Source: an uncultured Mycoplasmatota bacterium (GTDB lineage Bacteria > Bacillota_I > Bacilli_A > RF39 > UBA660). Taken from it: 64,000 bases of DNA. Position numbers and translations under genes: made by a program. Below are positions 53,871 to 63,168 of this stretch, piece by piece; the stretch's first letter is position 1, and the number at the start of each line of letters is the position of its first letter. Under the pieces are notes generated by a model. The model was not told the DNA's origin, did not search any database, and saw nothing but the letters and a program-made list of their open reading frames with translations. The stretch covers positions 1 to 64,000 of the forward strand of contig URLV01000001.1 of the NCBI GenBank assembly GCA_900548725.1. The letters are read 5' to 3'.

Positions 53871-54596
53871 CTACTTTTTACCAAACAACAAAAATCCTTT
53901 TTTATTATTAACTTTTTTCTTCTTATACAAATTTAAATATTCACCTAAAGCTTTACTTTGTTTAAAAGGAAACAAGAACGAATATTTTTCTCTATTTTTA
54001 TCTTGTATATCCTTAATATGTTTTTTTAATTCTTCATATTTTACTATTAAATCATTATCCTTAGCAAAACGTCTTATCTTAACCAATACTTTAGTAGAAT
54101 AAATATAATCTAGTACAATTATTCCAAAGAATATTCCTAAAATAAATGAGAATGATTGATTAACTTTAAACCAATCTAAAGCATTCATAATTTTATCAGC
54201 AATAAAGTAATAATATACAGCTCCTAACAAAGTCCATATAAGTGTAAATTGAGGACATATAATTCCTTTAAAATTACCAGGCATATCACTATAATCCCAT
54301 AATTTAACTCCACTAGCTTCAATAAATATTAATCCACCAATTAATTCAATCAAAGTCATAGATAACCCCATTAATATAATTATCAAAAAAGGATTAACAA
54401 CCAACTTAGAAAATATTAAATATATAACGGTTAAAGTACAAAGCCCAAAACCATATATAGGCAAATAAGGTCCAACTAAAAAACCTGGATTAACCCATTT
54501 TTTATGAACTATTCTTCTAAAAAACAATTCTAATACATATCCAAATGTACTTCCTATAAAAAATATAAATACAAAATATAAAAACCAAGACATCAT
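53871..54596 (-). CDS. CmpB-type putative ABC-transporter permease-like protein
   Basis: About 241 residues with five membrane helices and the ABC_trans_CmpB (PF06541) signature: GSTFGYVLELFFRRIVHKKWVNPGFLVGPYLPIYGFG and ASGVKLWDYSDMPGNFKG. The family is named for putative transport, but its role is not established. Start ATG 54596 after AGGAGTGG, overlapping the end of the preceding gene by 4 bp. The larger relative just upstream shares this domain. Confidence 0.8.
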   Translation of the reverse strand: MMSWFLYFVFIFFIGSTFGYVLELFFRRIVHKKWVNPGFLVGPYLPIYGFGLCTLTVIYLIFSKLVVNPFLIIILMGLSMTLIELIGGLIFIEASGVKLWDYSDMPGNFKGIICPQFTLIWTLLGAVYYYFIADKIMNALDWFKVNQSFSFILGIFFGIIVLDYIYSTKVLVKIRRFAKDNDLIVKYEELKKHIKDIQDKNREKYSFLFPFKQSKALGEYLNLYKKKKVNNKKGFLLFGKK

Positions 54597-56131
54597 AACC
54601 ACTCCTTTAACATTATATAAAACGTTATACCTTCTCCACTATTGGGTCTTATTTTAGTAAAACATAAATCTATTAAATATAATACTACCAATATAATAAC
54701 AATTATTTTCTTAGATTTCAAATTAATTTTTCTATATATATTATTTAATAAAGGCGCTAGAAAATATGTAAATACCATACATCCAAGGCCAAATACTAAT
54801 AATCCCTCTAAGCAAACTCTACCTTGTATATTTAAAAAGAATCCATCATAATCCCAATATCTATTATGTAAAAATGTTTCTAAATAAACAGCAGTAAAAT
54901 ATTCAATCAATCCACATAAAATAGTCGAATACAAAAATATTTTCCAAGGTTTGTTTCTATATTTTTTAAATAAAACTATAACACAAGTTGCACCATAACC
55001 ATATATTGGAAGCCAAGGTCCATACATCGTACCTTTATTAACAAATTTTCCTTGAACAAATAAATTTAAAAGTACTTCCCAACACCAACCAATCATAGCA
55101 CACGTAAAGAAAAACATTATTATAGTCCAAACATCATAATCAGCCTTATAATCTAACTTTAAAAAATTAAACATTTTCTTTTCTGGTATAAAATACTTAT
55201 CATTAGGGTAATAACCATCATTATATTTATTACCATCTAACATTTCATCTTTAAAATATTTTCTATATTTTTTCTTATTCTTTTTTAAAAACTCATTTCT
55301 TATATTAAAATAAAATTCTGAATAAATACTTTCTCTATAAACATCAAAATAAAATATATTACTAATATTAAATGTTAAAGAACCTAAAATAATATATCCA
55401 ATAAAACTAAATTGTATTTTAAACAAATTAAATTTATTACCGTTCATCATTTCATTACTCAATATAAAAGCATCTTTCCTACTTATAGTAGGATTTTCAC
55501 TTACAATATAATCTATCATAAAATATGAATAATACTTAATAATTCCACCAATAATAGTTAAAAACCACAAAAACAAATAAATTGTTTTACATAACATTAT
55601 ATAAGCAATATTAATAGTCTTTTTAACTTTATAAACAAACATTATTCTATCAACATTAACTTTTTTATATCTACTATGTTCCAAATAATATCTATTTTTA
55701 CCAACTAATATAATATTCTGTATAAATATATAAATTAAAATAAATAACAAAAATCCAAAAATTTTTATAAAGAATTTAGGTATAGATTTAATAGTAATAA
55801 ATTCTAATATCGCATCAACAAAACCTAATACTAAAGAACTACTACCATTCATCTTATTAAAGAAAACAGATAATACTCCTCTAGTAGGTTTATAACTTTT
55901 AGTAATATCAATTACTTTTTTAGCAGAATTCACTATATTATTATATATATATAAATTATTCTTACTTATAACATTATTACCAATATTACTGAAACTATCA
56001 GATATAAAACTATTATATTTATATCCACCACTAACAATAATTACAAAAAGAAAACTAATTATTATACTATGCCAATAATTATATTTAACTTTTTTCTTCG
56101 CTCTTTCTTTAATACTTCTATTACTGCTCAT
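54593..56131 (-). CDS. DUF975 plus CmpB-domain fusion membrane protein
   Basis: 512 residues. The N-terminal half (about 1-290) is a DUF975-like multi-pass region (YFMIDYIVSENPTISRKDAF, then IYSEFYFNIRNEFLK). The C-terminal half (about 325-512) is a CmpB domain (GWCWEVLLNLFVQGKFVNKGTMYGPWLPIYGYG, RYWDYDGFFLNIQGRVC). The following gene encodes the CmpB domain alone and overlaps this one by 4 bp, so the products may form a heteromer. Function unknown. Transcribed leftward and preceded by an AT-rich intergenic stretch. Confidence 0.8.
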   Translation of the reverse strand: MSSNRSIKERAKKKVKYNYWHSIIISFLFVIIVSGGYKYNSFISDSFSNIGNNVISKNNLYIYNNIVNSAKKVIDITKSYKPTRGVLSVFFNKMNGSSSLVLGFVDAILEFITIKSIPKFFIKIFGFLLFILIYIFIQNIILVGKNRYYLEHSRYKKVNVDRIMFVYKVKKTINIAYIMLCKTIYLFLWFLTIIGGIIKYYSYFMIDYIVSENPTISRKDAFILSNEMMNGNKFNLFKIQFSFIGYIILGSLTFNISNIFYFDVYRESIYSEFYFNIRNEFLKKNKKKYRKYFKDEMLDGNKYNDGYYPNDKYFIPEKKMFNFLKLDYKADYDVWTIIMFFFTCAMIGWCWEVLLNLFVQGKFVNKGTMYGPWLPIYGYGATCVIVLFKKYRNKPWKIFLYSTILCGLIEYFTAVYLETFLHNRYWDYDGFFLNIQGRVCLEGLLVFGLGCMVFTYFLAPLLNNIYRKINLKSKKIIVIILVVLYLIDLCFTKIRPNSGEGITFYIMLKEWL

Positions 56132-56281
56132 AACAACCTCTTTTATATAATAATAATATATTATATTTTTTTAATATATTCAACCTCATAAGATAAATAA
56201 CATATGTTATTTAAACCAAGGCAAAAGCATATAAACAATTTTACTTATTTCATATGATATATTAGAAAAGGAATGATTTTT

Positions 56282-56653
56282 ATGAATAACTTTTCTATAG
56301 ATTTTATAATTGGCGGATGCGATATATTATTTAAAACATTATTAGTGTTTATAATAATAGATTATATTACAGGTCTTCTAAGAGCTATATACACAAAAAA
56401 ATTAAGTAGTAAAATAGGTGCAAAAGGTATTATAAAAAAAGTAGGATATATATTTATAGTAATACTTGCAGCATTATTAGATAAATTATTAAATAGTACT
56501 GGCAATATTAGAAATATTGTAATATATATGTTTATCGCAAACGAAGGTATATCTATATTAGAAAATTGGACTAGTATGGGTATAAAAATACCTAAAATTT
56601 TAAAAGACAAATTTAATGACATCAATAAAGATATTGATGATAAGAATAAATAA
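56282..56653 (+). CDS. TcdE/UtxA-type (phi-29-like group 4) holin, orphan
   Basis: About 123 residues with three membrane segments and the family core LLVFIIIDYITGLLRAIYTKKLSSKIGAKGIIKKVGYI, then NEGISILENWTSMGIKIPKIL. Such holins permeabilise the membrane for phage endolysin or release large toxins (TcdE). No endolysin, amidase or toxin gene lies nearby, so it is an orphan, possibly from a decayed prophage, or co-opted. The ATG at 56282 follows AAAGGAATGAT at a workable distance. Confidence 0.8.
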   Translation: MNNFSIDFIIGGCDILFKTLLVFIIIDYITGLLRAIYTKKLSSKIGAKGIIKKVGYIFIVILAALLDKLLNSTGNIRNIVIYMFIANEGISILENWTSMGIKIPKILKDKFNDINKDIDDKNK

Positions 56654-56730
56654 ACTTAATTACACATGTATATTAACTTGATTTAAATAATTTTTCCTAA
56701 ACTAATACACTAACCTCCTCAAACTTTTAT

Positions 56731-56754
56731 AGACTACATTATTGTAGTCTTTTA
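56731..56754 (+). terminator. Terminator of the holin gene
   Basis: AGACTACA and TGTAGTCT form an 8-bp stem with a 4-nt loop followed by TTTT. The rest of 56654-56817 is AT-rich and shows no gene. Confidence 0.8.
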
Positions 56755-56817
56755 AAATGCTTTAGTATTATTTTTCATAAATATTTTTCAATTATTTATA
56801 ATTTAATTTTTATGCAA

Positions 56818-56840
56818 ATAAAAAGCCCTATAAAATAGGG
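56818..56840 (-). terminator. Terminator of tRNA-Cys
   Basis: CCCTAT and ATAGGG pair around TTT, followed on the minus strand by CTTTTTATTT, 12 bp after the tRNA 3' end. Confidence 0.8.
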
Positions 56841-56851
56841 AATAATTCAAT

Positions 56852-56925
56852 TGGAGGACCCAGTCGGATTTGAACCAACGATCAGGGAGTTGCAGTCCCA
56901 TGCCTTACCACTTGGCTATGGATCC
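56852..56925 (-). tRNA. trnC: tRNA-Cys (anticodon GCA)
   Basis: 74 nt including an encoded CCA. The acceptor stem GGATCCA pairs with TGGGTCC, with discriminator U as expected for cysteine. The anticodon arm is GGGACTGCAACTCCC with GCA in the loop, and the T arm carries GGTTCAAATCC. It is the only tRNA I find in the window and lies between the orphan holin and murD. Confidence 0.95.
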
Positions 56926-57067
56926 ATATCAAAAATTAACAAATAAATTTATCAATTCATGTAAATTATTTTACACTAAGATATATCTTTTGTCAATTCA
57001 AATACTAAAATTTATATAAAATATTCTAATATATTATATGTAAAAATTATACATATATTAGTTTATA

Positions 57068-58387
57068 CTATTCTTTAGTTACTAATTCTTTATATCTTTT
57101 TCCTTTTTCTTCAAAGTTTCTAAATTGATTATAACTAGGCGCAGCAGGAGACAAAAGACAAGCACATTTAGTTTCCTTTTTTGCTATCAAAACTGCTTCT
57201 TCTAAAGTATTTACTAAATATATTTTTCCTCTAGTTAATCTAGTTGCCAACTTATGCCCAGTTTCTGGCATACATATAAAATTACTTATATTAGAATTAT
57301 TTAAATAATTTATTAAATTATCATAATTTATACCCCTATCTTGACCTCCAAAAATTAAAGTATCAACATCAGTATAAGCTTTTAAACAATTTATAGTTGC
57401 TTCAGGAATTGTAGCAATAGTATCATTATAATATTTTATATTATTATATGTGCCTACCATTTCCATTCTATGTTCTAGTGGTTTAAAATTATTAATAGTA
57501 TTAACCGCTTTATTTAAATCCAAACCTAATAAAATTGAAATTCTAATCACAAACATTATATTAGATAAATTATGTTCTCCCAATAAATATCTCTTTTCAT
57601 TAACACTGTAAACTTTTATATTATTAAAATATATTTCATTATCAACAATTTTAAATTCATTTTCTATATCTAAAATATGTGCTTTATAATTAAATTTACT
57701 AATATAATTATTAATATTAGGAGATGTAGAAGTATACAAAGCATAATCATTTTCATTTTGAAATTTAAAAATATTTAATTTAGATAAATGATATTTTTCT
57801 ATTGAACCATGATAGTTTAAGTGATCTTCATACAAATTTAATATAACTGAAATATGTGGTGAATATTTAACTAATTCAAGTTGATAGCTAGACATTTCAA
57901 TAACTAACTTAGTATCATTTGTTATATCATCTAAATAATCTAATACTGGATTCCCAACATTACCTATCAACATACATTTAACATTTTGTTCTTTTAAAAC
58001 ATTATACAATAGTGTTGAAGTAGTACTCTTACCCTTTGTACCTGTTATGCCAATCACATTATCTCTAAAATTTTCTAAAACAATTTCTATTTGTGAGGTA
58101 ACCTTATCTATTATGTCATCAATATTTTCTATTTTAATTCCAGGTGATTTTATTATTAAATCATAAATCGACAAATTATTTAAATAAGAATCACCCAATA
58201 CAAATTCTAAATTGTTATCATATTTTACAATTAAATTATTACATATATTTTCATTTCTATCTACTATAGTCAATTTTTTATTAGGCAAATGCTTCCTAAT
58301 ATATCTATAAGTAGATATTCCTTCTTTACCAAAACCTAATATTGCTATATTTTTATTTTCTATTTCTGAAATAATTCTATTTAACAT
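57068..58387 (-). CDS. murD: MurD-family ligase (MurD2-like candidate)
   Basis: Adds glutamate to UDP-MurNAc-L-Ala. 439 residues with the Mur ligase P-loop GITGTKGKSTTSTLL (about 113-127), the central EDHLNYHG and the C-terminal domain. The motif that reads DSKAT in classical MurD is NDTIATIPEAT here, so an active-site lysine is replaced. The gene overlaps the end of a MurL-type epimerase gene by 11 bp; in Xanthomonas the MurL partner MurD2 adds L-Glu, which MurL epimerises. I therefore favour a MurD2 function, though classical D-Glu ligation is possible. Confidence 0.85.
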   Translation of the reverse strand: MLNRIISEIENKNIAILGFGKEGISTYRYIRKHLPNKKLTIVDRNENICNNLIVKYDNNLEFVLGDSYLNNLSIYDLIIKSPGIKIENIDDIIDKVTSQIEIVLENFRDNVIGITGTKGKSTTSTLLYNVLKEQNVKCMLIGNVGNPVLDYLDDITNDTKLVIEMSSYQLELVKYSPHISVILNLYEDHLNYHGSIEKYHLSKLNIFKFQNENDYALYTSTSPNINNYISKFNYKAHILDIENEFKIVDNEIYFNNIKVYSVNEKRYLLGEHNLSNIMFVIRISILLGLDLNKAVNTINNFKPLEHRMEMVGTYNNIKYYNDTIATIPEATINCLKAYTDVDTLIFGGQDRGINYDNLINYLNNSNISNFICMPETGHKLATRLTRGKIYLVNTLEEAVLIAKKETKCACLLSPAAPSYNQFRNFEEKGKRYKELVTKE

Positions 58388-59717
58388 ATTTATCTAATTC
58401 TCCTTTTAATAGATTAACAAATTCAAAATCTAAATTATTTTCATTATTCCATCTTTTCTCAAATTTTATAGAATCATTTTTCATCTCAAAATTATCTTTA
58501 TAATACTTTAACAAAAATGGTAAATTTTCTGTTTTATTAATAACATTTTTTAAAGCATAATTAACCTCATCATAAGTACCTACACATTCAAATGGTTTTA
58601 CCTCCCCATTCCCAGTTAATTCTATAAAAGTTTTTAATAATTCTTCATTTTCAAATAATTCTTCTTTAAATATATTTACTAACTCATCTTTATATAAAAA
58701 TGGACTTAAAATTATATATACAAAAAGACATTTAGGACAATTACAACACCATACCCATGGCTTTTGTTTGCTACCAACATTACAGCTCTTAAACACTTGA
58801 TGATATTTTTTATAATTTGAAAATAGTAGAGCAATCTGATATTCAGATAAAGGTCTCAACAAACTAAAATACTTAATATCAATTTTAAAGTATTTTTTTG
58901 TATAATTATTAAAATCATTTTCAAATTCAAATGTTTTAGAATATTGATGATTTATTTTTGTTCCTTCAACATTCGATTCATTTGCACTAGATTCATTTGA
59001 TAAAACAATATATTTCTTCTTATATACAAATGCACTCAAAAAAGATGTAAATGCAACCAAAGCACTAAATGGTGTATGTCCATTAATAAAACCTTGACTA
59101 TTTAATTCAATAAGCTTTTTATCAATACTTCTTTTAACTACAATTATCTCATCATCATTATATCCAGCAATTTTTGTACAATCTAAATTTACCTCTTTAG
59201 GATTAATAATAAATGGAGTATTTATATTTCTTTGAGATTTTAATACTTCTAAAGTCACATTCGAGTCTTTACCACCACCTACTGGTATAAGGTTACCTAC
59301 ACCAACAAATTCAGGATAAGTTATTTTATTCTCATCAACAACACAACTTATATTCATAAAATCGTCATAATTCACATTTATATTATTAGTATAAAACAGT
59401 TCACCTAATCCATAAAAATATAATTTTTTAAAAAAATTTATCTGTTCTTCATTTAAATATCCAGCTTTAATAATAACATTTTTACTACAAGTACATTTCC
59501 AATAACTGATTAATTCCACTAAACCTATATGGAAAATTAAATAATCAGTAAAAGAATTTCGTTCAAATTTTTTTAATTCTAAAGTAGGATAAAAATGAGT
59601 TAAATCAGGTATATTAAAATCATAAGTTATTAACATTTTATCATCTTTAGTTTGTACATTAAATCCTTCATAAATAAAAGTATCATATTTATTTCTCAAT
59701 AAATTGTAAACATCCAT
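58377..59717 (-). CDS. murL: UDP-MurNAc-L-Ala-L-Glu epimerase MurL
   Basis: About 446 residues. The recognisable MurL features are the PP-loop-like VGVGNLIPVGGGKDSNVTLE (about 160-178), LSNESSANESN, the YQIALLFSNYKKYHQVF segment and the cysteine motif WCCNCPKCLFVY. MurL uses ATP to epimerise the terminal L-Glu of UDP-MurNAc-L-Ala-L-Glu to D-Glu, replacing glutamate racemase (MurI) in some bacteria. Start ATG 59717 follows AGGTGG; it overlaps murD, so the pair is coupled. The family call rests on motif memory but the operon context supports it. Confidence 0.8.
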   Translation of the reverse strand: MDVYNLLRNKYDTFIYEGFNVQTKDDKMLITYDFNIPDLTHFYPTLELKKFERNSFTDYLIFHIGLVELISYWKCTCSKNVIIKAGYLNEEQINFFKKLYFYGLGELFYTNNINVNYDDFMNISCVVDENKITYPEFVGVGNLIPVGGGKDSNVTLEVLKSQRNINTPFIINPKEVNLDCTKIAGYNDDEIIVVKRSIDKKLIELNSQGFINGHTPFSALVAFTSFLSAFVYKKKYIVLSNESSANESNVEGTKINHQYSKTFEFENDFNNYTKKYFKIDIKYFSLLRPLSEYQIALLFSNYKKYHQVFKSCNVGSKQKPWVWCCNCPKCLFVYIILSPFLYKDELVNIFKEELFENEELLKTFIELTGNGEVKPFECVGTYDEVNYALKNVINKTENLPFLLKYYKDNFEMKNDSIKFEKRWNNENNLDFEFVNLLKGELDKYVK

Positions 59718-59807
59718 TAATACCACCTAATAACATTATACTATAAAATACGTTTTTTTATAATTTACTAATGATTTAATTTACACAAATTATATAAAAA
59801 AAAGAAA

Positions 59808-59843
59808 AAAACCTAATAAAATATAAAATTTATATTAGGATTT
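59808..59843 (-). terminator. Terminator of the 59.8-61.4 kb gene
   Basis: CCTAATA and TATTAGG pair, with AT pairs continuing inward, followed by TTTTTTTC on the minus strand. Confidence 0.7.
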
Positions 59844-61405
59844 TATTTTAATTCATAAACAAGTTTAACATCTCTAAACTCAATATTTACTCTTATATCA
59901 CTTGCATTCATAACTTCATATGGAACAGATAGCATTACTTTACCATCTACATTTCCAACAGCATTAACATCTTTATAATTTTTATTTTTATCATTATACT
60001 TGTAACTAACAGTTATAAACTTATCAAAAAATTCCTTATCATCTTTAAAATATTTACTAATATCTTTCTTACTATCTAATTCTAATTTATAATCTAAAAT
60101 AAGTAAAACATTATCAATATTTTTATCTCTTATAACAACACTCTTGTCATTATCTTTATAAACATAACTAGATTTAATATCAAAATCACTTATGGTAATA
60201 TTACTACTACCATAACTTCTTTTATCAAACACAGAATTCTCATTTAATTTTAAAAACAATTCATTTCTTTCTTCATTTATTCTTTTAGCACTAACTTTAA
60301 CTTCTTTATAAGAACCTTTACTTCCTTCTTTACTATATTGAATCTTATCATAAAATTTTATAGTATATTTGTTTGATTTGTAAGTGTTAGGTACCTCAAA
60401 AATTAAAATATATTTATACACATTACCATATTTTATAACACAATTATTATATGGAGTACCTAAATCATAAAAATATTTATTAAAATAATTAGTAGCGTAA
60501 ACATATTCCTTACCATACATTAATCTTATTCTTTTAAAATCAACACTATTTGATTCTTGAATATTATTTTTAACACTAACATTTGCTACAACATATTTTT
60601 TATCTTTTTTAATAATATTATAATTTAAATCATATTTTGTTTCATAAACATTACCAACTTTATAATTAAATGTACCGGCATTAAAACTTCTACCAACACT
60701 AACTCTATTAGAGTTAAACAGATTAACACTAAATACACTTATAAAAATAACACCAACTACTACACATAATATTATATTTATCAAAAATTTATTTTCTAAA
60801 TAATAATATCTAAACTCTCTAAACCATCTTCTTATACCTCTTTTATATTTATAAGTATTCTTATCAAATATTACCTCTACTTCTTCATTATCCTTTTCAT
60901 CTTGTTTAAGTTCAATAATATCTTTACTAAAATTAAATTTTTTTAAGTTAAAACCGATAACAATCATAACATATTTAATTAAAAAATATATCATTGGAAT
61001 CATTATAAGAAAAGATATATCTTTATAAAGTTTCAAAGTAGTTATCTCTACTATACTTTCATCTAAAGTTAAAAATAAATTACTAACACTTATTAAATAT
61101 ATAAAAACAAACACTAAATATATAACACAATATAAATAATCATATAACGGTTTCTTTTTCCTAATAAATAATAATATTATACTTACTAATATAGCTATTA
61201 CTATAAATAATAACAAATACATTCTAAAGCCAATATTATCACTTTGTAACGTACTATAATTAACTACTTTACCTAAATATATATTATTAACTACTTGTCT
61301 TAATAAATTTAATTTATAAGTTATAAAAATAAGCAATAAACTTAATATTAAATTAATTAATCTAAAATATTTAATAAAAAATGCATAAGGTTTCTTAAAT
61401 ACCAT
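59843..61405 (-). CDS. Multi-pass membrane protein with extracytoplasmic domain
   Basis: 520 residues: four membrane helices in the first 150, a cytoplasmic stretch rich in lysine and glutamate (about 155-195, LKQDEKDNEEVEVIFDK), a fifth helix (about 210-230) and an outer domain of about 290 residues. That domain starts with SVGRSFNAGTFNYKVGNVYETKYD and is beta-rich. I do not recognise the family. ATG after GGTGAT. It heads no clear operon; the LysM gene follows upstream with its own terminator. Confidence 0.55.
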   Translation of the reverse strand: MVFKKPYAFFIKYFRLINLILSLLLIFITYKLNLLRQVVNNIYLGKVVNYSTLQSDNIGFRMYLLLFIVIAILVSIILLFIRKKKPLYDYLYCVIYLVFVFIYLISVSNLFLTLDESIVEITTLKLYKDISFLIMIPMIYFLIKYVMIVIGFNLKKFNFSKDIIELKQDEKDNEEVEVIFDKNTYKYKRGIRRWFREFRYYYLENKFLINIILCVVVGVIFISVFSVNLFNSNRVSVGRSFNAGTFNYKVGNVYETKYDLNYNIIKKDKKYVVANVSVKNNIQESNSVDFKRIRLMYGKEYVYATNYFNKYFYDLGTPYNNCVIKYGNVYKYILIFEVPNTYKSNKYTIKFYDKIQYSKEGSKGSYKEVKVSAKRINEERNELFLKLNENSVFDKRSYGSSNITISDFDIKSSYVYKDNDKSVVIRDKNIDNVLLILDYKLELDSKKDISKYFKDDKEFFDKFITVSYKYNDKNKNYKDVNAVGNVDGKVMLSVPYEVMNASDIRVNIEFRDVKLVYELK

Positions 61406-61440
61406 ATAATCACCTATCCTATACTAAATAAAGTATAACA

Positions 61441-61468
61441 AAAAAAAAGATATAATTCTATCTTTTAT
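61441..61468 (-). terminator. Terminator of the LysM gene
   Basis: AAAGATA and TATCTTT pair around a 6-nt loop, with a run of Ts following on the minus strand; overlaps the end of the gene. Confidence 0.65.
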
Positions 61469-61760
61469 ATGCAAATAATTGTCCTTCTTCTAATAATATT
61501 CTATTATTTACTTTATTAAATTCTCTATAATCAACATTAAATAAATCTAATATATCATTTAAATTATCTCCACTTTTAGTTAAATAATAACTATATCCTG
61601 ATTTAGGTATCATTATTTCTTGATTTTCATATATGTAATCTTCCATCTTTAACCCATTTACTAAACTCAATAATTCTGGATTTATATTATATTTTTTACC
61701 AATACCATATAATGTATCTCCCTTTTTTATAATATAAGTATCATATAATTCATTATTCAT
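61458..61760 (-). CDS. Two-LysM-domain protein without signal peptide
   Basis: 100 residues made of two LysM modules: YIIKKGDTLYGIGKKYNINPELLSLVNGL with IYENQEIMIP, and YYLTKSGDNLNDILDLFNVDYREFNKVNN with LLEEGQLFAYK. LysM binds N-acetylglucosamine polymers such as peptidoglycan. There is no signal peptide or membrane anchor, so it would be cytoplasmic unless exported in another way; some LysM proteins of spore or envelope assembly are like that. ATG follows GGTGAA. Confidence 0.8.
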   Translation of the reverse strand: MNNELYDTYIIKKGDTLYGIGKKYNINPELLSLVNGLKMEDYIYENQEIMIPKSGYSYYLTKSGDNLNDILDLFNVDYREFNKVNNRILLEEGQLFAYKR

Positions 61761-61795
61761 AATTTATTCACCTATAATAATATATTACAAAACAT

Positions 61796-61823
61796 AAAAA
61801 AAGTTCTACTTACTAGAACTATT
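61796..61823 (-). terminator. Terminator of the PH-domain gene
   Basis: AGTTCTA and TAGAACT pair around a 5-nt loop, followed by TTTTTTT on the minus strand. Confidence 0.75.
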
Positions 61824-62267
61824 TTTATCTTTATCAGGATACATTTTTTTTGCTTCCATCATATACATAGATATTACGCTTTGTACCTCCGGTAAAGATT
61901 TTTTAGAAAAGTTTGAAAAATACATCACTTCTTTAACTGTATCTATACATATTTTACCCCAAAATATTCCAGAAAAAATTTGCATGTCATTATACATTTC
62001 AGGAGTAATTGAATTTAATGTATAGCCATATAATATTTGATCTTGCGCTATTAATATTCTATCACTAGTAACACATAATACTGCTGTATCAAATATTTGT
62101 GTTGCACTATCATTTTTTTGTGCTGCAAAAGCATACAAGATTCTTTCTCCAGGATTTAAATGTTTTTCTATAACAGCACAATGTTTTCTAACTCTCCACA
62201 TTATAGTACTAGGATATCTTTTCTTAAATTCTAATACACATTGTAATACAGTTTTTTCTTTAGACAT
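61806..62267 (-). CDS. Bacterial PH-domain-like protein
   Basis: About 153 residues. LNPGERILYAFAAQKNDS, LCVTSDRILIAQDQI and a following helix resemble the bacterial pleckstrin-homology (bPH) fold, here with an N-terminal helical extension (LQCVLEFKKRYPSTIMWRVRKH). The gene begins at ATG 62267, just inside the end of the thioredoxin-like gene, so both are probably translated from one mRNA. Role unknown. Confidence 0.6.
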   Translation of the reverse strand: MSKEKTVLQCVLEFKKRYPSTIMWRVRKHCAVIEKHLNPGERILYAFAAQKNDSATQIFDTAVLCVTSDRILIAQDQILYGYTLNSITPEMYNDMQIFSGIFWGKICIDTVKEVMYFSNFSKKSLPEVQSVISMYMMEAKKMYPDKDKNSSSK

Positions 62268-62272
62268 ATTTA

Positions 62273-63085
62273 TCACTCACTTATCATATTATTTGTTTTT
62301 AATTTATCTATTAATGAACTTCTATTAACATATCCGCTTATACAATCAACAACTTTTCCATCTTTAGTAAATAACGTTAATGGAGTACCAAATCCATCTG
62401 ATAATTTAAATTCCTTACCTTCACTACTACATTTAGCAGGAACAGTTAAGTCCATATTAGTTATTTTTTCATATTCAGTTTCATCATAACTTAATGAATT
62501 AAAGAAATAAATATCTACTTTATATTTTTCACTAACAGCATTATATACTGGTTTAAATTTGTTACAATAGAAACAATTATCTCTACCAAATACAGCCATA
62601 GTAGTTTTATCACTTTTTACTAATTTTTTATATGATTTAAAATTCTCTGCAACTTTATAAGCTCTATTTTTATCAGTAATATTTCCTAAATAGTAAATAT
62701 TTGCATCATTAGTAATATTTTTTTCATCATATTTAGCATAAGTTTTTTGAATATCACCTTCAACAATTACAGCAACTTCTACTTTATCTCCTAAAGTTTT
62801 TTTAACATCATCACTAGATTTAACAGTATAAACACTATAATCTGTTGCATAATCTGTCTTAGTTAAATCTCTAACGCCTCTTAAACCACTCTTTGTTGAT
62901 TTATCAGCATCACCTACATAAACTATAAATGATTCTTTAGCATTCATTTTTTCAGTAATATCTTTACTAGATAAAACACTAATATTTTGTTTACCAACAT
63001 AATCTACTATGATAGGTATAAATAATACAACAACTATTGCTATAAATATAATTAAACCATAATTAACTTTTTTCTTTTCTTCCAT
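62273..63085 (-). CDS. Membrane-anchored thioredoxin-like protein (CFYC)
   Basis: 270 residues: one N-terminal membrane helix (about 9-28), an outer region with a degenerate thioredoxin fold (about 35-160) and a C-terminal thioredoxin domain with the active site AVFGRDNCFYCNKFKPVY (CxxC, about 171-174) and the cis-proline segment FGTPLTLF. It probably handles disulfides or reduction outside the membrane; partners are not evident. ATG after GGAGGTT. The PH-domain gene is coupled behind it. Confidence 0.75.
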   Translation of the reverse strand: MEEKKKVNYGLIIFIAIVVVLFIPIIVDYVGKQNISVLSSKDITEKMNAKESFIVYVGDADKSTKSGLRGVRDLTKTDYATDYSVYTVKSSDDVKKTLGDKVEVAVIVEGDIQKTYAKYDEKNITNDANIYYLGNITDKNRAYKVAENFKSYKKLVKSDKTTMAVFGRDNCFYCNKFKPVYNAVSEKYKVDIYFFNSLSYDETEYEKITNMDLTVPAKCSSEGKEFKLSDGFGTPLTLFTKDGKVVDCISGYVNRSSLIDKLKTNNMISE

Positions 63086-63168
63086 CTCAATAACCTCCTA
63101 AATAAATTGTACCATTATTTAAAAATAATGTAAATTATTGTAAGAAAAAAAGACGTTATTTTTTTAAA

